DNA from: Planctomicrobium sp051466335
Lineage (GTDB): Bacteria; Planctomycetota; Planctomycetia; Planctomycetales; Planctomycetaceae
Direction of reading: 5' to 3'
DNA length: 64,000 bases
NCBI RefSeq assembly: GCF_051466335.1
Contig: NZ_CP195793.1
Location: 2,604,001-2,668,000, forward strand
Part shown: positions 8,027-16,797 of the stretch, piece after piece
How positions within the stretch are numbered: the stretch's first letter is position 1
How the letters are laid out: each line of letters begins with the position of its first letter
The notes under the pieces: model-generated
The model's database searches: none
Seen by the model: the letters and a program-made list of their open reading frames with translations, nothing else
Told to the model about the DNA's origin: nothing
Program-made: the position numbers and the translations under genes

Positions 8027-9472
8027 TTAGGGAGCGGTTCGATCTGTGTAATGCTCCGGTATTACGGGATCAATCAAATTTGACGCGACTGGAAGCCGCA
8101 CTGTGAAGGTACTTCCCTGCCCCGGATGGCTCCTTAAGGAGATTTCCCCGTTGAACACTGTGATCAGGTGTTTCACGATCGAGAGCCCCAGTCCATTCCC
8201 TCCCCCAGAGCGGGAACGTGCTTTGTCGATCCGGTAGAAGCGTTCAAAAATTCTGTCGCGGTGCTCCTGAGCAATCCCAATTCCGTCATCCATCACATCG
8301 ACGATGACGTGACCGAGATCCACTGTGCAGGTGACGTCGACGTGCCCATGTTGCGGCGTGTAATTCAGTGCATTGCTCACGAGATTGTCAAACACCGTTT
8401 GCAGCCCGCTGGCATCTGCCATTACCTGCACATTTGTCGTTTCATCGACGTGCAGCTTGAGGTTGATCTGACGAGACTGGGCAACCGCTCGACGCGCTTC
8501 AACGCACGATTTCAGAAGGTCTGCCACATGAACGGGCTTTAGTTGAAACGCATCTGCCTGCGATTCGATCCGGGCCAGCCGCAACATATCCTGAATCAGT
8601 TCCTGAAGCCGATCCGACTGTTCGAGAATTCGTTCGACGAAGGTGCGATTATTCTCCTCATCGCTCAGTCCGCCATCCAGAAGCGTATCTGCGTATGCCT
8701 GGATCGAAGTGAGCGGTGTTTTCAATTCATGTGAGACATTGGAAACGAATTCTCGACGCATCCGTTCAAGGCTGCGAATCTCAGTGATGTCATGGATGAC
8801 CAGCACAATTCCGGGGGCCGGAGAGATGGGAAGCGGAGCGGCGGTCACTTCAACAATATGCTTGTTGCGCTGAATCTCTGCTTCTTTTCGGAATTCGGAT
8901 TTCAATTGAAACGCAGCATCGATCACAGCGTTCAGTTCCGTTGCACGAAGCACTTCCCAGAGTGGCCGCCCTTCGACATTTCTGTCTTTGCAACCGAGTA
9001 GTTGACGGGCAGCGCGATTGAAAAACAGAATGCGGCGTTCGGAATCCAGAACTAGAACGCCCTCTGCCATCGTCCCTAGAATGGATTGAAACAGAGTCTT
9101 GTTGTGTTCCAGATCCTGATTGTGACTGAGTTGATCAGAGACCTGTCTGGCTGTGGTGATGACTATGTCATTGAGTTCTGCTGCAATCTCACCGAAGGAA
9201 TCATCGGGGCGATCGCTTTTTAACAGGAGTGACTGCTTGCCGGTGTGCAGTGAGTTTCTCAGGTCCCGCAGCGCCGTGATGAAATATTCATGCTGTTCAA
9301 CAACGAACGAATTGATCCATCTGAATGCACTGTACGCGACAATCGCGTCGATGCTAAAAATGATCAGGCTGAGTCCCCAATGCCAGAACAAAAGAGGCGA
9401 CGTGATCAGGCAAGTTCCCGCGACGGCACCAATGGCAATCAACATTCGCTGGACGAATGTCAGAGACTTCAT
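8027..9472 (-). CDS. PhoR-like sensor histidine kinase
   Basis: Membrane sensor kinase that should autophosphorylate on histidine and pass phosphate to a response regulator. Two adjacent membrane segments lie near residues 8-55, then a linker helix, and a PAS domain at about 125-235 (SILGTMAEGVLVLDSERRI, NRAARQLLG). A HisKA box follows with SNVSHELKTPLTS (phospho-His near 248). The HATPase domain has an N box (DNLVSNALNYTP), a G1 box (VMDDGIGIA) and a G2 box (GGGNGLGLSIVKHL). Domain order matches PhoR/WalK-type kinases. The ATG at 9472 has GAGG six bases upstream; the ATG two codons earlier sits too close. No response-regulator gene is adjacent; the nearest, at 12228, is NtrC-like, so this is an orphan kinase here. 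Confidence 0.9.
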   Translation of the reverse strand: MKSLTFVQRMLIAIGAVAGTCLITSPLLFWHWGLSLIIFSIDAIVAYSAFRWINSFVVEQHEYFITALRDLRNSLHTGKQSLLLKSDRPDDSFGEIAAELNDIVITTARQVSDQLSHNQDLEHNKTLFQSILGTMAEGVLVLDSERRILFFNRAARQLLGCKDRNVEGRPLWEVLRATELNAVIDAAFQLKSEFRKEAEIQRNKHIVEVTAAPLPISPAPGIVLVIHDITEIRSLERMRREFVSNVSHELKTPLTSIQAYADTLLDGGLSDEENNRTFVERILEQSDRLQELIQDMLRLARIESQADAFQLKPVHVADLLKSCVEARRAVAQSRQINLKLHVDETTNVQVMADASGLQTVFDNLVSNALNYTPQHGHVDVTCTVDLGHVIVDVMDDGIGIAQEHRDRIFERFYRIDKARSRSGGGNGLGLSIVKHLITVFNGEISLRSHPGQGSTFTVRLPVASNLIDPVIPEHYTDRTAP

Positions 9473-9657
9473 TGCCATCCTCTATGATTGAGTCGGGAGA
9501 CGAGAGTGAGTGTGAATTTGTCTGAAACCCCGGGGGACATGCGACAAATTGCTCTCTCACAAGATAGTATAACGGGACTGGATTCGCGAGAAACCGGAGT
9601 GCTTGCCGTCCCCCTCTTTCTCGTCTTTAGCCTTTTTTAACATGGAATGCGTCCGGG

Positions 9658-10563
9658 ATGAGTTCCCCTCCAATGCAAGACCCAACAGCCCTGGCAAAAT
9701 TCGGACAACTGGAAGTGGTTGTCCGAATGATCGTCGAAGGTCTGATGATGGGGCATCACCGCAGCCCTTTTAAGGGGTCCAGCGTCGAGTTCGTCGAACA
9801 TCGGCATTACTACCCCGGCGATGAAATCCGACATATTGACTGGCGAGCGGTTGGAAAAACCGGAAAGTATTACGTCAAAGAGTATGAGGAAGAGACGAAT
9901 TTCCATGCATACCTTGTCGTTGATGCATCGGGGAGTATGGGGTTCTCCGCGAGCACCCTTTCCAAATTTGATTATGCCCGGTTACTTGCAGCCTCTCTCG
10001 GCTATCTGATGTTCTCACAGCGAGATGCTGTTGGGTTGGTGACATTTGATTCCGCGGTCAAAGAGCGTGTGGAACCTTCGACGAACATGAAAATGTTCCG
10101 GTCGATATCCGCGTCGCTGGCAAATACGCAACCCGGAAGTGAAACCAGTCTGGCGACGGTTCTGAACTCATTGATCCCCACGCTGAAGAGACGCTCCGTG
10201 GTCTTTTTGATCAGCGACTTCTTTTGTGACGTGACGCAATTAGAAACCGTATTGCAACGGTTCCGCCGCGCCCGGCACGAAGTGATTCTGATGCAGGTCA
10301 TTGCGCCGGAGGAAGTTGATTTTCCGTTCGAGAAGCCGACGCAGTTTCGAAGCCTCGAACTGGACAGTCATCGACTCCTCGTCGACCCGCACCGCTTACG
10401 GCAGCTTTACCTGAAGCAGTTTCAGGAGTTTCAAACAAAGCTCCGGAGTGTGGCTGTGGGATGTGGTTTCGACTTTTTCTCTGCGACGACGGCCGATCCA
10501 TTCGAGAAGGTGCTCGGCGAGTATTTGAGCTGGCGCACCCGTCGGGCGAAGACGCGTCAATAA
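9658..10563 (+). CDS. DUF58 domain protein (VWA-like fold)
   Basis: The 301-residue protein has the DUF58 layout. An N-terminal GHHRSPFKGSSVEFVEHRHYYPGD and the RHIDWRAVGKTGKYYVKEYEEE segment are diagnostic of the family. After them comes a von Willebrand A-like region with a MIDAS-type DASGSMGF motif near residue 93. The family usually works with MoxR AAA+ ATPases in assembly or envelope stress functions, often in operons with membrane VWA and BatA/BatB-like proteins. None of those partners is within this window's neighbourhood. No membrane segment is present, so it is probably cytoplasmic. ATG 9658 lacks a strong ribosome binding site; ATG 9673 is an alternative. Confidence 0.9.
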   Translation: MSSPPMQDPTALAKFGQLEVVVRMIVEGLMMGHHRSPFKGSSVEFVEHRHYYPGDEIRHIDWRAVGKTGKYYVKEYEEETNFHAYLVVDASGSMGFSASTLSKFDYARLLAASLGYLMFSQRDAVGLVTFDSAVKERVEPSTNMKMFRSISASLANTQPGSETSLATVLNSLIPTLKRRSVVFLISDFFCDVTQLETVLQRFRRARHEVILMQVIAPEEVDFPFEKPTQFRSLELDSHRLLVDPHRLRQLYLKQFQEFQTKLRSVAVGCGFDFFSATTADPFEKVLGEYLSWRTRRAKTRQ

Positions 10564-10591
10564 AAAAGCCGCAAGCAGTTGCTCGCGGCTC
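10561..10591 (-). terminator. Terminator downstream of def
   Basis: Read on the minus strand, an agccgcgagca/tgcttgcggct stem (one wobble pair) is followed by a run of T. It also lies immediately at the stop codon of the convergent DUF58 gene, so it may stop both transcripts. Confidence 0.75.
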
Positions 10592-10716
10592 GTGAACCCG
10601 TTCCCTCTCTTCTGGGGGACTGTTCGTCACATTACTTCGGATTGGTAGAAGCACCCTCGAAGAGATTCATTCGGACGCCAAAGTTCGGACGTCATAGAAC
10701 TGTGACTACTGAGTGA

Positions 10717-11403
10717 TCAGTCCTCGTAGTCGTCATCGTAATCGTCGTACTCGTCATCGTCTTCATCGATGATGGGAACCGCGACATCGAATTTTGGTCG
10801 GGAGAGAAACTCTTCTGCGACCTTACCGGAACTCGCCATGGCCTTCAGGTCGGCGATAATCTCCTCATCAGCTGCCACGACCCCTGCTTTTCGTGACTGA
10901 TTGTACGATTCGACAAATCGGGGAATCACTTGATCGACCTTGGAACTGGTTCCTTCGTTCCGCATACGGTCGGTAAACATGATCCCGTCCAGATGGTCCG
11001 TTTCATGTTGCACAACGCGTGCTTCGAGACCTTTCAGTGTCATCGTGAAGGGCTGGCCATTCAGGTCGAACGCGTCGACAGTCAGTTCTGTTGCGCGTCG
11101 TACATCGCCGTAAAGGCCGGGAAGACTCAGACAACCTTCTTCGCCGAGTTCACTCCCCTTTTTCTTCCGGATCAGCGGGTTGATGAAGACAATCTCTTCA
11201 TCTGGATTTCCGGGCCGAGCCTGAAGATTCACGACAAAAAATCGGAACGGAAGCCCGACCTGATTGGCAGCTAGTCCAATCCCTTTGGCTTCGTACATCA
11301 AATCGAACATCTGACGAACGGTTGTTCGTAAGGTCGCGTCGATCTGTGCGATGTCGACAGATTTGAAAGTGAGGGCCGGGTGGGGATAAGGAACAATCTG
11401 CAT
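10717..11403 (-). CDS. def: Peptide deformylase with acidic C-terminal tail
   Basis: Removes the N-formyl group from nascent proteins; a metal-dependent cytoplasmic hydrolase working at the ribosome exit. All three family motifs are visible: GIGLAANQVG (motif 1, about residue 42), EGCLSLPG (motif 2, metal Cys, about 92) and QHETDHLDG (motif 3, HExxH, about 134). The core matches the usual 165-190 residues. The protein extends to 228 with a linker and ends in an acidic run made of repeated Asp-Asp-Tyr/Asp-Asp-Glu units over the last ~16 residues. AAGAAG precedes the ATG. The gene stands alone, without the common partner fmt. Confidence 0.95.
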   Translation of the reverse strand: MQIVPYPHPALTFKSVDIAQIDATLRTTVRQMFDLMYEAKGIGLAANQVGLPFRFFVVNLQARPGNPDEEIVFINPLIRKKKGSELGEEGCLSLPGLYGDVRRATELTVDAFDLNGQPFTMTLKGLEARVVQHETDHLDGIMFTDRMRNEGTSSKVDQVIPRFVESYNQSRKAGVVAADEEIIADLKAMASSGKVAEEFLSRPKFDVAVPIIDEDDDEYDDYDDDYED

Positions 11404-11534
11404 CGCACAACTTCTTAAGTCGAATTAGGAAACGGATCTGGAACTTTAGTCCACTTGGTCGACCTCGCAAAGTCACTCAGCCAAGTTTTGACCGGTCGTC
11501 TCGCTGCAGAGGAAGTTTCAGGTGGGACCAAGGA

Positions 11535-11906
11535 TCAGTTTTGACCGTGCATTTGACGAGGGGGATAGCCATGCCAAACGAGCGGTTTAGCGATTTTATC
11601 TGCCTGTTTGGTCTGCAGGATTGTCAGGACTTCCTGAATGGTCTTGTTTGACGTCAGCTCTCGCTGGAGTCGCTTGATCACCTCGCCGGGAACCTGCAGC
11701 GACCCTGCCCCTTCTCCCCCTTCACGAAACGCCCCTTTTTGATCGAACACTGCGAAATAAATTGCGCGAGGATGGGCCTTTGCGCCGTCTCGTGCAGTGT
11801 TTACAGCACTCGCTTTGACTCGCTGCCCGCTGACGTGATAGAGGTCCCGACGCTCGAAAATCACAGCGAGAACGTTCATATCTTTCCCGCCGAACAGTCC
11901 AAACAT
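11535..11906 (-). CDS. Small conserved-looking protein of unknown function
   Basis: I do not recognise this 123-residue protein. It starts MFGLFGGKDMNVLAVIFERRD, with strands and helices typical of a small cytoplasmic alpha/beta protein. It has no signal peptide or membrane segment and no cysteine. The N-terminal half includes YHVSGQRVKASAVN and PRAIYFAVFDQKG; the C-terminal half is helical (VIKRLQRELTSNKTIQEVLTIL). GAGGA lies seven bases before the ATG, which makes translation likely. Its neighbour downstream on the same strand is def, 131 bases away, but linkage is not shown. The 321-base region upstream is shared with the divergent NtrC-like regulator. Confidence 0.65.
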   Translation of the reverse strand: MFGLFGGKDMNVLAVIFERRDLYHVSGQRVKASAVNTARDGAKAHPRAIYFAVFDQKGAFREGGEGAGSLQVPGEVIKRLQRELTSNKTIQEVLTILQTKQADKIAKPLVWHGYPPRQMHGQN

Positions 11907-12227
11907 GGGGAAATCCTCGTGAAAATTGGCTAGGGAGCATCGGAGTTGACGTGTCCCTATTGGAATGCAGCTTTCGGGTCAGGTCAATCGATCTGGAAAT
12001 TGATAACGAATTTGGAGGGCCTGCTTCCCCGTGAAGCGAGCTTTTCATGCGGGAATGGCCAGCGATGATTGAAAAACGATTCAAATCAGAAAGTTTCCAT
12101 TCCATCACAGAAACTAGGCCGAATTCAGAGCGACTTGCTTCGTTCCATTCGAACACATGTGCTACGATAATTGCCTGAAAGCTGACCGACATGTTCCCAT
12201 CTAGCAGGTTCCTGATTTTCAATCGCT
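11907..12227. other. Divergent intergenic region
   Basis: These 321 bases separate the leftward small protein and the rightward NtrC-like regulator and should carry both promoters. I saw no terminator or RNA fold. A longer minus-strand frame crossing it from 12222 is in a different frame from the real gene at 11535 and looks like chance. Confidence 0.35.
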
Positions 12228-13589
12228 ATGAGCACACAATCGCAGCCTGAAATCACTCCCGTTCGGCAAATTCTCATTGTCGAAGACGAACCAATCATTC
12301 GTAACTCTCTCGCGGAATTCCTGACTGGTGAAGGCTATCACGTCGTGAAAGCTGCCACGGTCGAAGAGGGAATCTCAAAAGTCAAAGAGAGAGATTTCCA
12401 TTTGGCAATCTGCGACATCCAGTTGCCGGATGGTGATGGAATCAAGTTGATGCGGTTGATGCACCGGATCAATCCTTCTGTTTTCGTTTTGATTATCACT
12501 TCGTACGGGACGGTTGAATCGGCTGTCGAAGCATTCAAAGCCGGAGCATTCGACTACCTGACCAAGCCTGTGATCTTCGATGATCTGGCGAACAAACTGC
12601 GACGGGTGTTTGAGTATCGTGACCTCTATCTGGAGAACCAGAAGCTTCGCCGCGAACTCGCCCAACCCAACAGGTTCGATCAGATTGTCGGCTCCAGCGA
12701 TCCACTGAAGGTGCTGCAGGAAACGATCGGCAAGATTGCTGTGACGAATTCCAATGTCCTGCTCGTCGGAGAGACTGGAACAGGCAAGGAACTGTTTGCC
12801 AGAGCGATCCACTCCGTGGGCCCAATGCGAGAAGAGAAATTCCTCGCGGTCAATTGTGGGACTCGCCCCGTTGAATCGCTGGAAGCAGACCTGTTCGGGA
12901 GTGACGCGAACGGGAAGAGCCAAATTGGAATTCTGAGAACGGCCGGAACCGGGACAGTGTTTCTCGACGAGATCACCAGTCTCCCAATGGGGACGCAAAC
13001 CAAGTTGTTGCGAGCCATTGAATATCAGGAAAGCATGCCCTCGGGCGGCACGGAGACGTATGCCGTTCGTTGTCGCATCATTTCATCCACTAGTGAAGAC
13101 CTGCTTCGTCTCGTCGGCGAAGGACGCTTCCAGGAGGACTTGTTCTACCGACTTGACGGCGTGAAAATCCGCATTCCACCGCTGCGGGAGCGACTGGACG
13201 ATATTCCAGAACTCGTCGACCATTTTGTCGCCAAGCATTCACGGGCTCTACGTAAACGGGTGATCAGTGCTTCCAGCGAGACCATTCGCCTTCTGATGTC
13301 CGCTCAGTGGAAGGGAAATGTTCGCCAGTTAGATAACGCGATTGAGCGCGCTGTTATCATGTGTGACGGTACTCAAATTGAGCCGAGCGACCTTCCCCCG
13401 GATCTACTGGGGATGAGCCAGCCGTTGCCAGATACTGACGATCTCCGCAGCGCGTTGCGACATTATGAGCGTCTGCACATCTCTCGCGTTCTGCGACAAT
13501 GGCCAGACAAGCGTGAAGCTGCTAAGCGCCTGAAACTCGGACTTTCGAGCCTTTATCGAAAGATTGAAGAACTCAATATCGAGCTGTAG
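12228..13589 (+). CDS. NtrC-family response regulator lacking the sigma-54-contacting GAFTGA loop
   Basis: The 453-residue protein has the NtrC architecture. The receiver domain (about 1-130) has an acidic pocket VEDEP, phospho-acceptor Asp in AICDIQLPDGDG, a conserved TSYGT and a TKP lysine. The AAA+ domain (about 150-380) has Walker A GETGTGKE, Walker B VFLDEI and arginine-finger region FQEDLFYRLDG. A C-terminal Fis-type helix-turn-helix follows (AAKRLKLGLSSLYRKIEEL). Where NtrC proteins read ELFGhekGAFTGA, this one reads DLFGSDANGKSQIGIL, so the loop that binds sigma-54 is absent and about eight residues are lost. It may therefore act without sigma-54, or not as a classical activator. No histidine kinase is adjacent. 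Confidence 0.9.
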   Translation: MSTQSQPEITPVRQILIVEDEPIIRNSLAEFLTGEGYHVVKAATVEEGISKVKERDFHLAICDIQLPDGDGIKLMRLMHRINPSVFVLIITSYGTVESAVEAFKAGAFDYLTKPVIFDDLANKLRRVFEYRDLYLENQKLRRELAQPNRFDQIVGSSDPLKVLQETIGKIAVTNSNVLLVGETGTGKELFARAIHSVGPMREEKFLAVNCGTRPVESLEADLFGSDANGKSQIGILRTAGTGTVFLDEITSLPMGTQTKLLRAIEYQESMPSGGTETYAVRCRIISSTSEDLLRLVGEGRFQEDLFYRLDGVKIRIPPLRERLDDIPELVDHFVAKHSRALRKRVISASSETIRLLMSAQWKGNVRQLDNAIERAVIMCDGTQIEPSDLPPDLLGMSQPLPDTDDLRSALRHYERLHISRVLRQWPDKREAAKRLKLGLSSLYRKIEELNIEL

Positions 13590-13642
13590 CCGCAAGGGGC
13601 GTTCACCTGATGAATCCCCTCTTCCGCTCAAGTACATCACAA

Positions 13643-13684
13643 ATAAAAAACAGGCCGGAAACATGATTTGGTTTCCGGCCTGTT
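13643..13684. terminator. Bidirectional terminator between convergent regulator genes
   Basis: The stem aacaggccggaaac / gtttccggcctgtt is flanked by an A run on the left and T-rich sequence on the right, so it can stop the NtrC-like transcript and the convergent AraC transcript. Confidence 0.85.
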
Positions 13685-13717
13685 TCATTTGACTGATGTT
13701 CATCAGCAGTTGATGTC

Positions 13718-14656
13718 TCAGCGATAAATCGAATTCACGAGGCTTGGAGTCTCTTCGAATTCCACCTCCGCGACTGTTTTGGGAGTTCGTGAGACCGCTC
13801 GGTGCTTTTTACGATATTCACGCGGTGACATTTCCTGCAACCGCTGGAATTGTCGGTTGAAGTTCGACGTGTTGCTGAACCCTGCATAGGTGAGAATTTC
13901 GGAAATTCCCATGTCTGTATCGGCGAGTAACCGGCAGGCGAGGCTCACGCGCATTTCGGAAATGTAGCTCATCGCTGTCTTTCCGGTTGTCGCCCGGAAG
14001 AAACGGCTGAACGCGGACGGATTCATCTCGACTTTGTCTGCAAGCATCTGGTGAGTCAGTTCGGCATCCCGATAATTCTCGGCGATGTAGTTGCAGATCT
14101 CTTCTGTTCTCGTCTGCAGCATGCTCCCCGGAGGGCTTGAAAAACCGATGCTGGCCAATGGGTCGCCTGCTCGCGATTCGGAAAGTTCCACGAGGACTTT
14201 CAGCATGTCGACGAGCTTGAACGCTGGACCTTGGACGACCAGCTGATTCATGAAACCGCCGATCCGTCGCGCTGTTTCCCCATCGAATTTCAGCCCTCGA
14301 GAGGCCTGATCAAGCATGGCTCGAACGGTTGAGAGTTCGGGGGCGTCGAAGAGTTGCGGGCCAAGGAAATCGCGTCGGAACTGCACGACAATCGCCGGGT
14401 GCAGGTCGAGCTGGCTTCCCTCAAAGTCGTCCGAATGCCACGTATGAGGGACATTAGGGCCGATCAAGACGAGGTCATGGCTGCTGTAGCTGGCGATGTT
14501 ATCACCAACAATTCGCGTTCCCGAACCTCGTTCCACATACGTCAGTTCAATCTCAGGGTGCCGATGCCATCGGGCAGCTGTATTGATGGTCTCTCGATTA
14601 AAGCATCGGAACGATTGACCGGACGGTGGCAAAAGTTTTTCAAAAGCAGGCTTCAT
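13718..14656 (-). CDS. AraC-family transcriptional regulator with N-terminal cupin
   Basis: The 312-residue regulator has an N-terminal cupin-like sensor. It contains a RWHRHPEIELTYVERGSGTR segment near residue 30, typical of sugar-responsive AraC proteins, and an LVLIGPNVPHTWHSD strand. The C-terminal AraC domain (about 195-290) has two helix-turn-helices: LTHQMLADKVEMNPSAFSRFF, and ISEILTYAGFSNTSNFNRQF followed by the family signature ending MSPREYRK. It is transcribed away from the Gfo/Idh/MocA oxidoreductase gene at 15288 across a 631-base AT-rich spacer, so control of that gene is a reasonable inference. The ligand is unknown, probably a sugar or derivative. No clear ribosome binding site precedes the ATG. 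Confidence 0.92.
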   Translation of the reverse strand: MKPAFEKLLPPSGQSFRCFNRETINTAARWHRHPEIELTYVERGSGTRIVGDNIASYSSHDLVLIGPNVPHTWHSDDFEGSQLDLHPAIVVQFRRDFLGPQLFDAPELSTVRAMLDQASRGLKFDGETARRIGGFMNQLVVQGPAFKLVDMLKVLVELSESRAGDPLASIGFSSPPGSMLQTRTEEICNYIAENYRDAELTHQMLADKVEMNPSAFSRFFRATTGKTAMSYISEMRVSLACRLLADTDMGISEILTYAGFSNTSNFNRQFQRLQEMSPREYRKKHRAVSRTPKTVAEVEFEETPSLVNSIYR

Positions 14657-15287
14657 GATCAGTAGGGAGCTTTTTCTGGTTAGATGTGACTCTTAACAGA
14701 AATGAGTTGTGCGCTGGCTCATCAATGATCGTCGAATTTTTGAGTCGTTTATTCGCATGAAATGCGAATTTCTGGCAGGGGTCAATCAGACGAAATTGTC
14801 ACTCTAAACTCAACCCACAAACCGAATTTTTTCACCAGAAATCAATAAGAAGTGGGCATAATCGAGTACTAATGCAAAAAAAAGTTCAGTTAACGTCAAT
14901 GTTGATACATAAATGCACAAAGACATTGCATCTACTGATTAAGTTTTCAAATCCCCTGCTGACACTCTCAAGCGCAATAGAATGAAAGGTTATCCGGGAG
15001 TTCACCTCGCAAACAACAATTTGTTCGGTCGCGAATTTGCGGCCCGCAGTATGCCGATTGCAGAGTGTGAGACGTTTCCCAAAAATCTCAGTGATTTTGT
15101 GTTTGTCACTAGCATCGTCGAGATATCTCAGAAATCAGTTGGATCGATTGTCCGTTCTGAGTGGACTCGTCGCCTCCTTCGCATCAAACTGAATTGTACG
15201 AGACGGGCTGATATCGCGATCTACTCGCATCTTGAATCAAGGTTTTCGGATGTGAGACCGCATTCTCCAGATGAATGAGCTCCACGG
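14657..15287. other. Long AT-rich divergent intergenic region
   Basis: These 631 bases between the AraC regulator and the oxidoreductase are more AT-rich than the surroundings, especially about 14815-14945, which has A runs and TTGATACATAAATGCACAAA. This is where promoters and AraC operators would be expected. A 98-codon plus-strand frame at 14982-15278 lacks a ribosome binding site and any recognisable composition, and I do not accept it as a gene. Confidence 0.4.
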
Positions 15288-16625
15288 ATGACAAAACTGA
15301 ATCGCCGTACGTTTCTGAAGTCGTCGACTGCACTCTTAGCAGCTCCATACATCGTCCCCAGCACCTGTTTTGGCGCGAACGAAAGAATTACAGCCGGCTT
15401 CATCGGTGTCCGGAATCAGGGGACCGGAAATCTCAATGCGTTCATGGGGGCCGGCGTCAATATCGGAGCGATCTGTGACGTCGACGATCAGGTTCGAGCC
15501 AAAGCGATGGACCTTGTTCAGAAGAAGAACCATGCCCCTCAGGACTACACCGACTATCGAAAACTGCTCGAGCAAAAAGACCTCGATGTCGTTGTGATCA
15601 CGACTCCGGACCATTGGCATGCATTGATGACAGTCAACGCATGTCAGGCTGGCAAAGACGTGTATTGCGAGAAGCCACTGTCGCTCACCATTGCGGAAGG
15701 TCGTCGCATGGTGCGGGCTGCCCGTGAACACAAACGAATTGTTCAAACCGGAACTCAACAACGTTCTGGGACCGAGTTCTGGCGTGCTGCGTCACTCGTC
15801 CGAAACGGAGCGATTGGCAAGATCGAAAAAATTCTCGTCGGGATTCCGGGTTCAAACGATCCCGGTCAACTCGGACCTGACACCGATCCTCCTGCCGGCC
15901 TCAATTACGATCTGTGGCTCGGCCCTGCTCCGTATAAGCCCTATAACGAAAAACGACTCCATTACAATTTCCGATTCTGGTGGGATTACTCAGGGGGACA
16001 GATCACCAACTTCGGTGCCCATCATTTGGATATCGCCCAATGGGGATTAGGCATGGACAACTCTGGTCCAGTCGCAGTTTCAGGAACGGCGTCCTATCCG
16101 GAAGATCATCGTTACGAAGTGACCGATACCTGCCGGATCGATTACACCTACGCCAACGGCACCGTGCTGACTCTCGGGCAGAAACAGGACGATATTCCTC
16201 AGGGAATTACTTTCGTTGGAACAGAGGGGAAGATCTTTGTCGTCCGTGGAGCGATAAGAAGTACTCCAGAGGATTTGGTCGGACCTCCCGCCGCGAAGGG
16301 AGACGATCCGAAGGTCCGTAGGGAATTGGACAGCAATCTGGATGAGAAGATTCTCGCCTCTCCGATTCAACTTCAGCGGAGTACGAACCACGCAGGGAAT
16401 TTCCTCGACTCTGTGAAGTCGCGTGAATTGCCAGTCTGCGACGTCGAGATTGGACATCGGTCAGCGACAGTATGCCATCTTGGTAACATCGTGGCCCGCT
16501 TGGGACGAGATGTGAAGTGGAACCCTGAAACAGAAATGATCGAGGGGGATGCCGAAGCTCAAGCCATGATGGACCGTGAATATCGCAGCCCCTGGTCGCA
16601 TGACACTGCGTTCGTATCCAAGTAA
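15288..16625 (+). CDS. Gfo/Idh/MocA-family oxidoreductase with Tat signal
   Basis: NAD(P)-dependent sugar or inositol-type dehydrogenase family member. The N-terminus MTKLNRRTFLKSSTALLAAP is a twin-arginine export signal (RRTFLK), so the enzyme should be folded with its cofactor and exported. The Rossmann domain follows (ITAGFIGVRNQGTGN; DYRKLLEQKDLDVVVITTP; DHWHALM), with the family's EKP motif in DVYCEKPLSL at about residue 127. The C-terminal alpha/beta domain contains NFRFWWDYSGGQ and the NFGAHHLDIAQWGLG segment with likely catalytic histidines, at about residues 225-255. Planctomycetes carry many exported paralogues. The substrate is unknown; the divergent AraC gene suggests carbohydrate-linked regulation. 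Confidence 0.93.
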   Translation: MTKLNRRTFLKSSTALLAAPYIVPSTCFGANERITAGFIGVRNQGTGNLNAFMGAGVNIGAICDVDDQVRAKAMDLVQKKNHAPQDYTDYRKLLEQKDLDVVVITTPDHWHALMTVNACQAGKDVYCEKPLSLTIAEGRRMVRAAREHKRIVQTGTQQRSGTEFWRAASLVRNGAIGKIEKILVGIPGSNDPGQLGPDTDPPAGLNYDLWLGPAPYKPYNEKRLHYNFRFWWDYSGGQITNFGAHHLDIAQWGLGMDNSGPVAVSGTASYPEDHRYEVTDTCRIDYTYANGTVLTLGQKQDDIPQGITFVGTEGKIFVVRGAIRSTPEDLVGPPAAKGDDPKVRRELDSNLDEKILASPIQLQRSTNHAGNFLDSVKSRELPVCDVEIGHRSATVCHLGNIVARLGRDVKWNPETEMIEGDAEAQAMMDREYRSPWSHDTAFVSK

Positions 16626-16645
16626 TCCGGTCGGATTAGACCTCG

Positions 16646-16683
16646 AACAGCTTCGCTTCAGTGAATGAGGCGAAGCTGTTTCG
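16646..16683 (+). terminator. Hairpin terminator after the oxidoreductase gene
   Basis: An aacagcttcgc / gcgaagctgtt stem of 11 pairs with a 13-base loop is followed by a short T-rich tract, about 20 bases after the stop codon. Confidence 0.7.
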
Positions 16684-16797
16684 TTGTGTCAGGCGACTAC
16701 GAATCCTGAGGAGAACCCTTTACACTTCTCTCGGATGCGCGTTGCAAGTGACGCCCGGTTTTAATTTCTTCATCAGTGTTCGCTTGAGTTGAATTCC

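Noticed and set aside
14982..15278. 98-codon plus-strand frame in the AraC-oxidoreductase spacer
   Set aside because: There is no ribosome binding site, no recognisable composition, and it lies where divergent promoters are expected.
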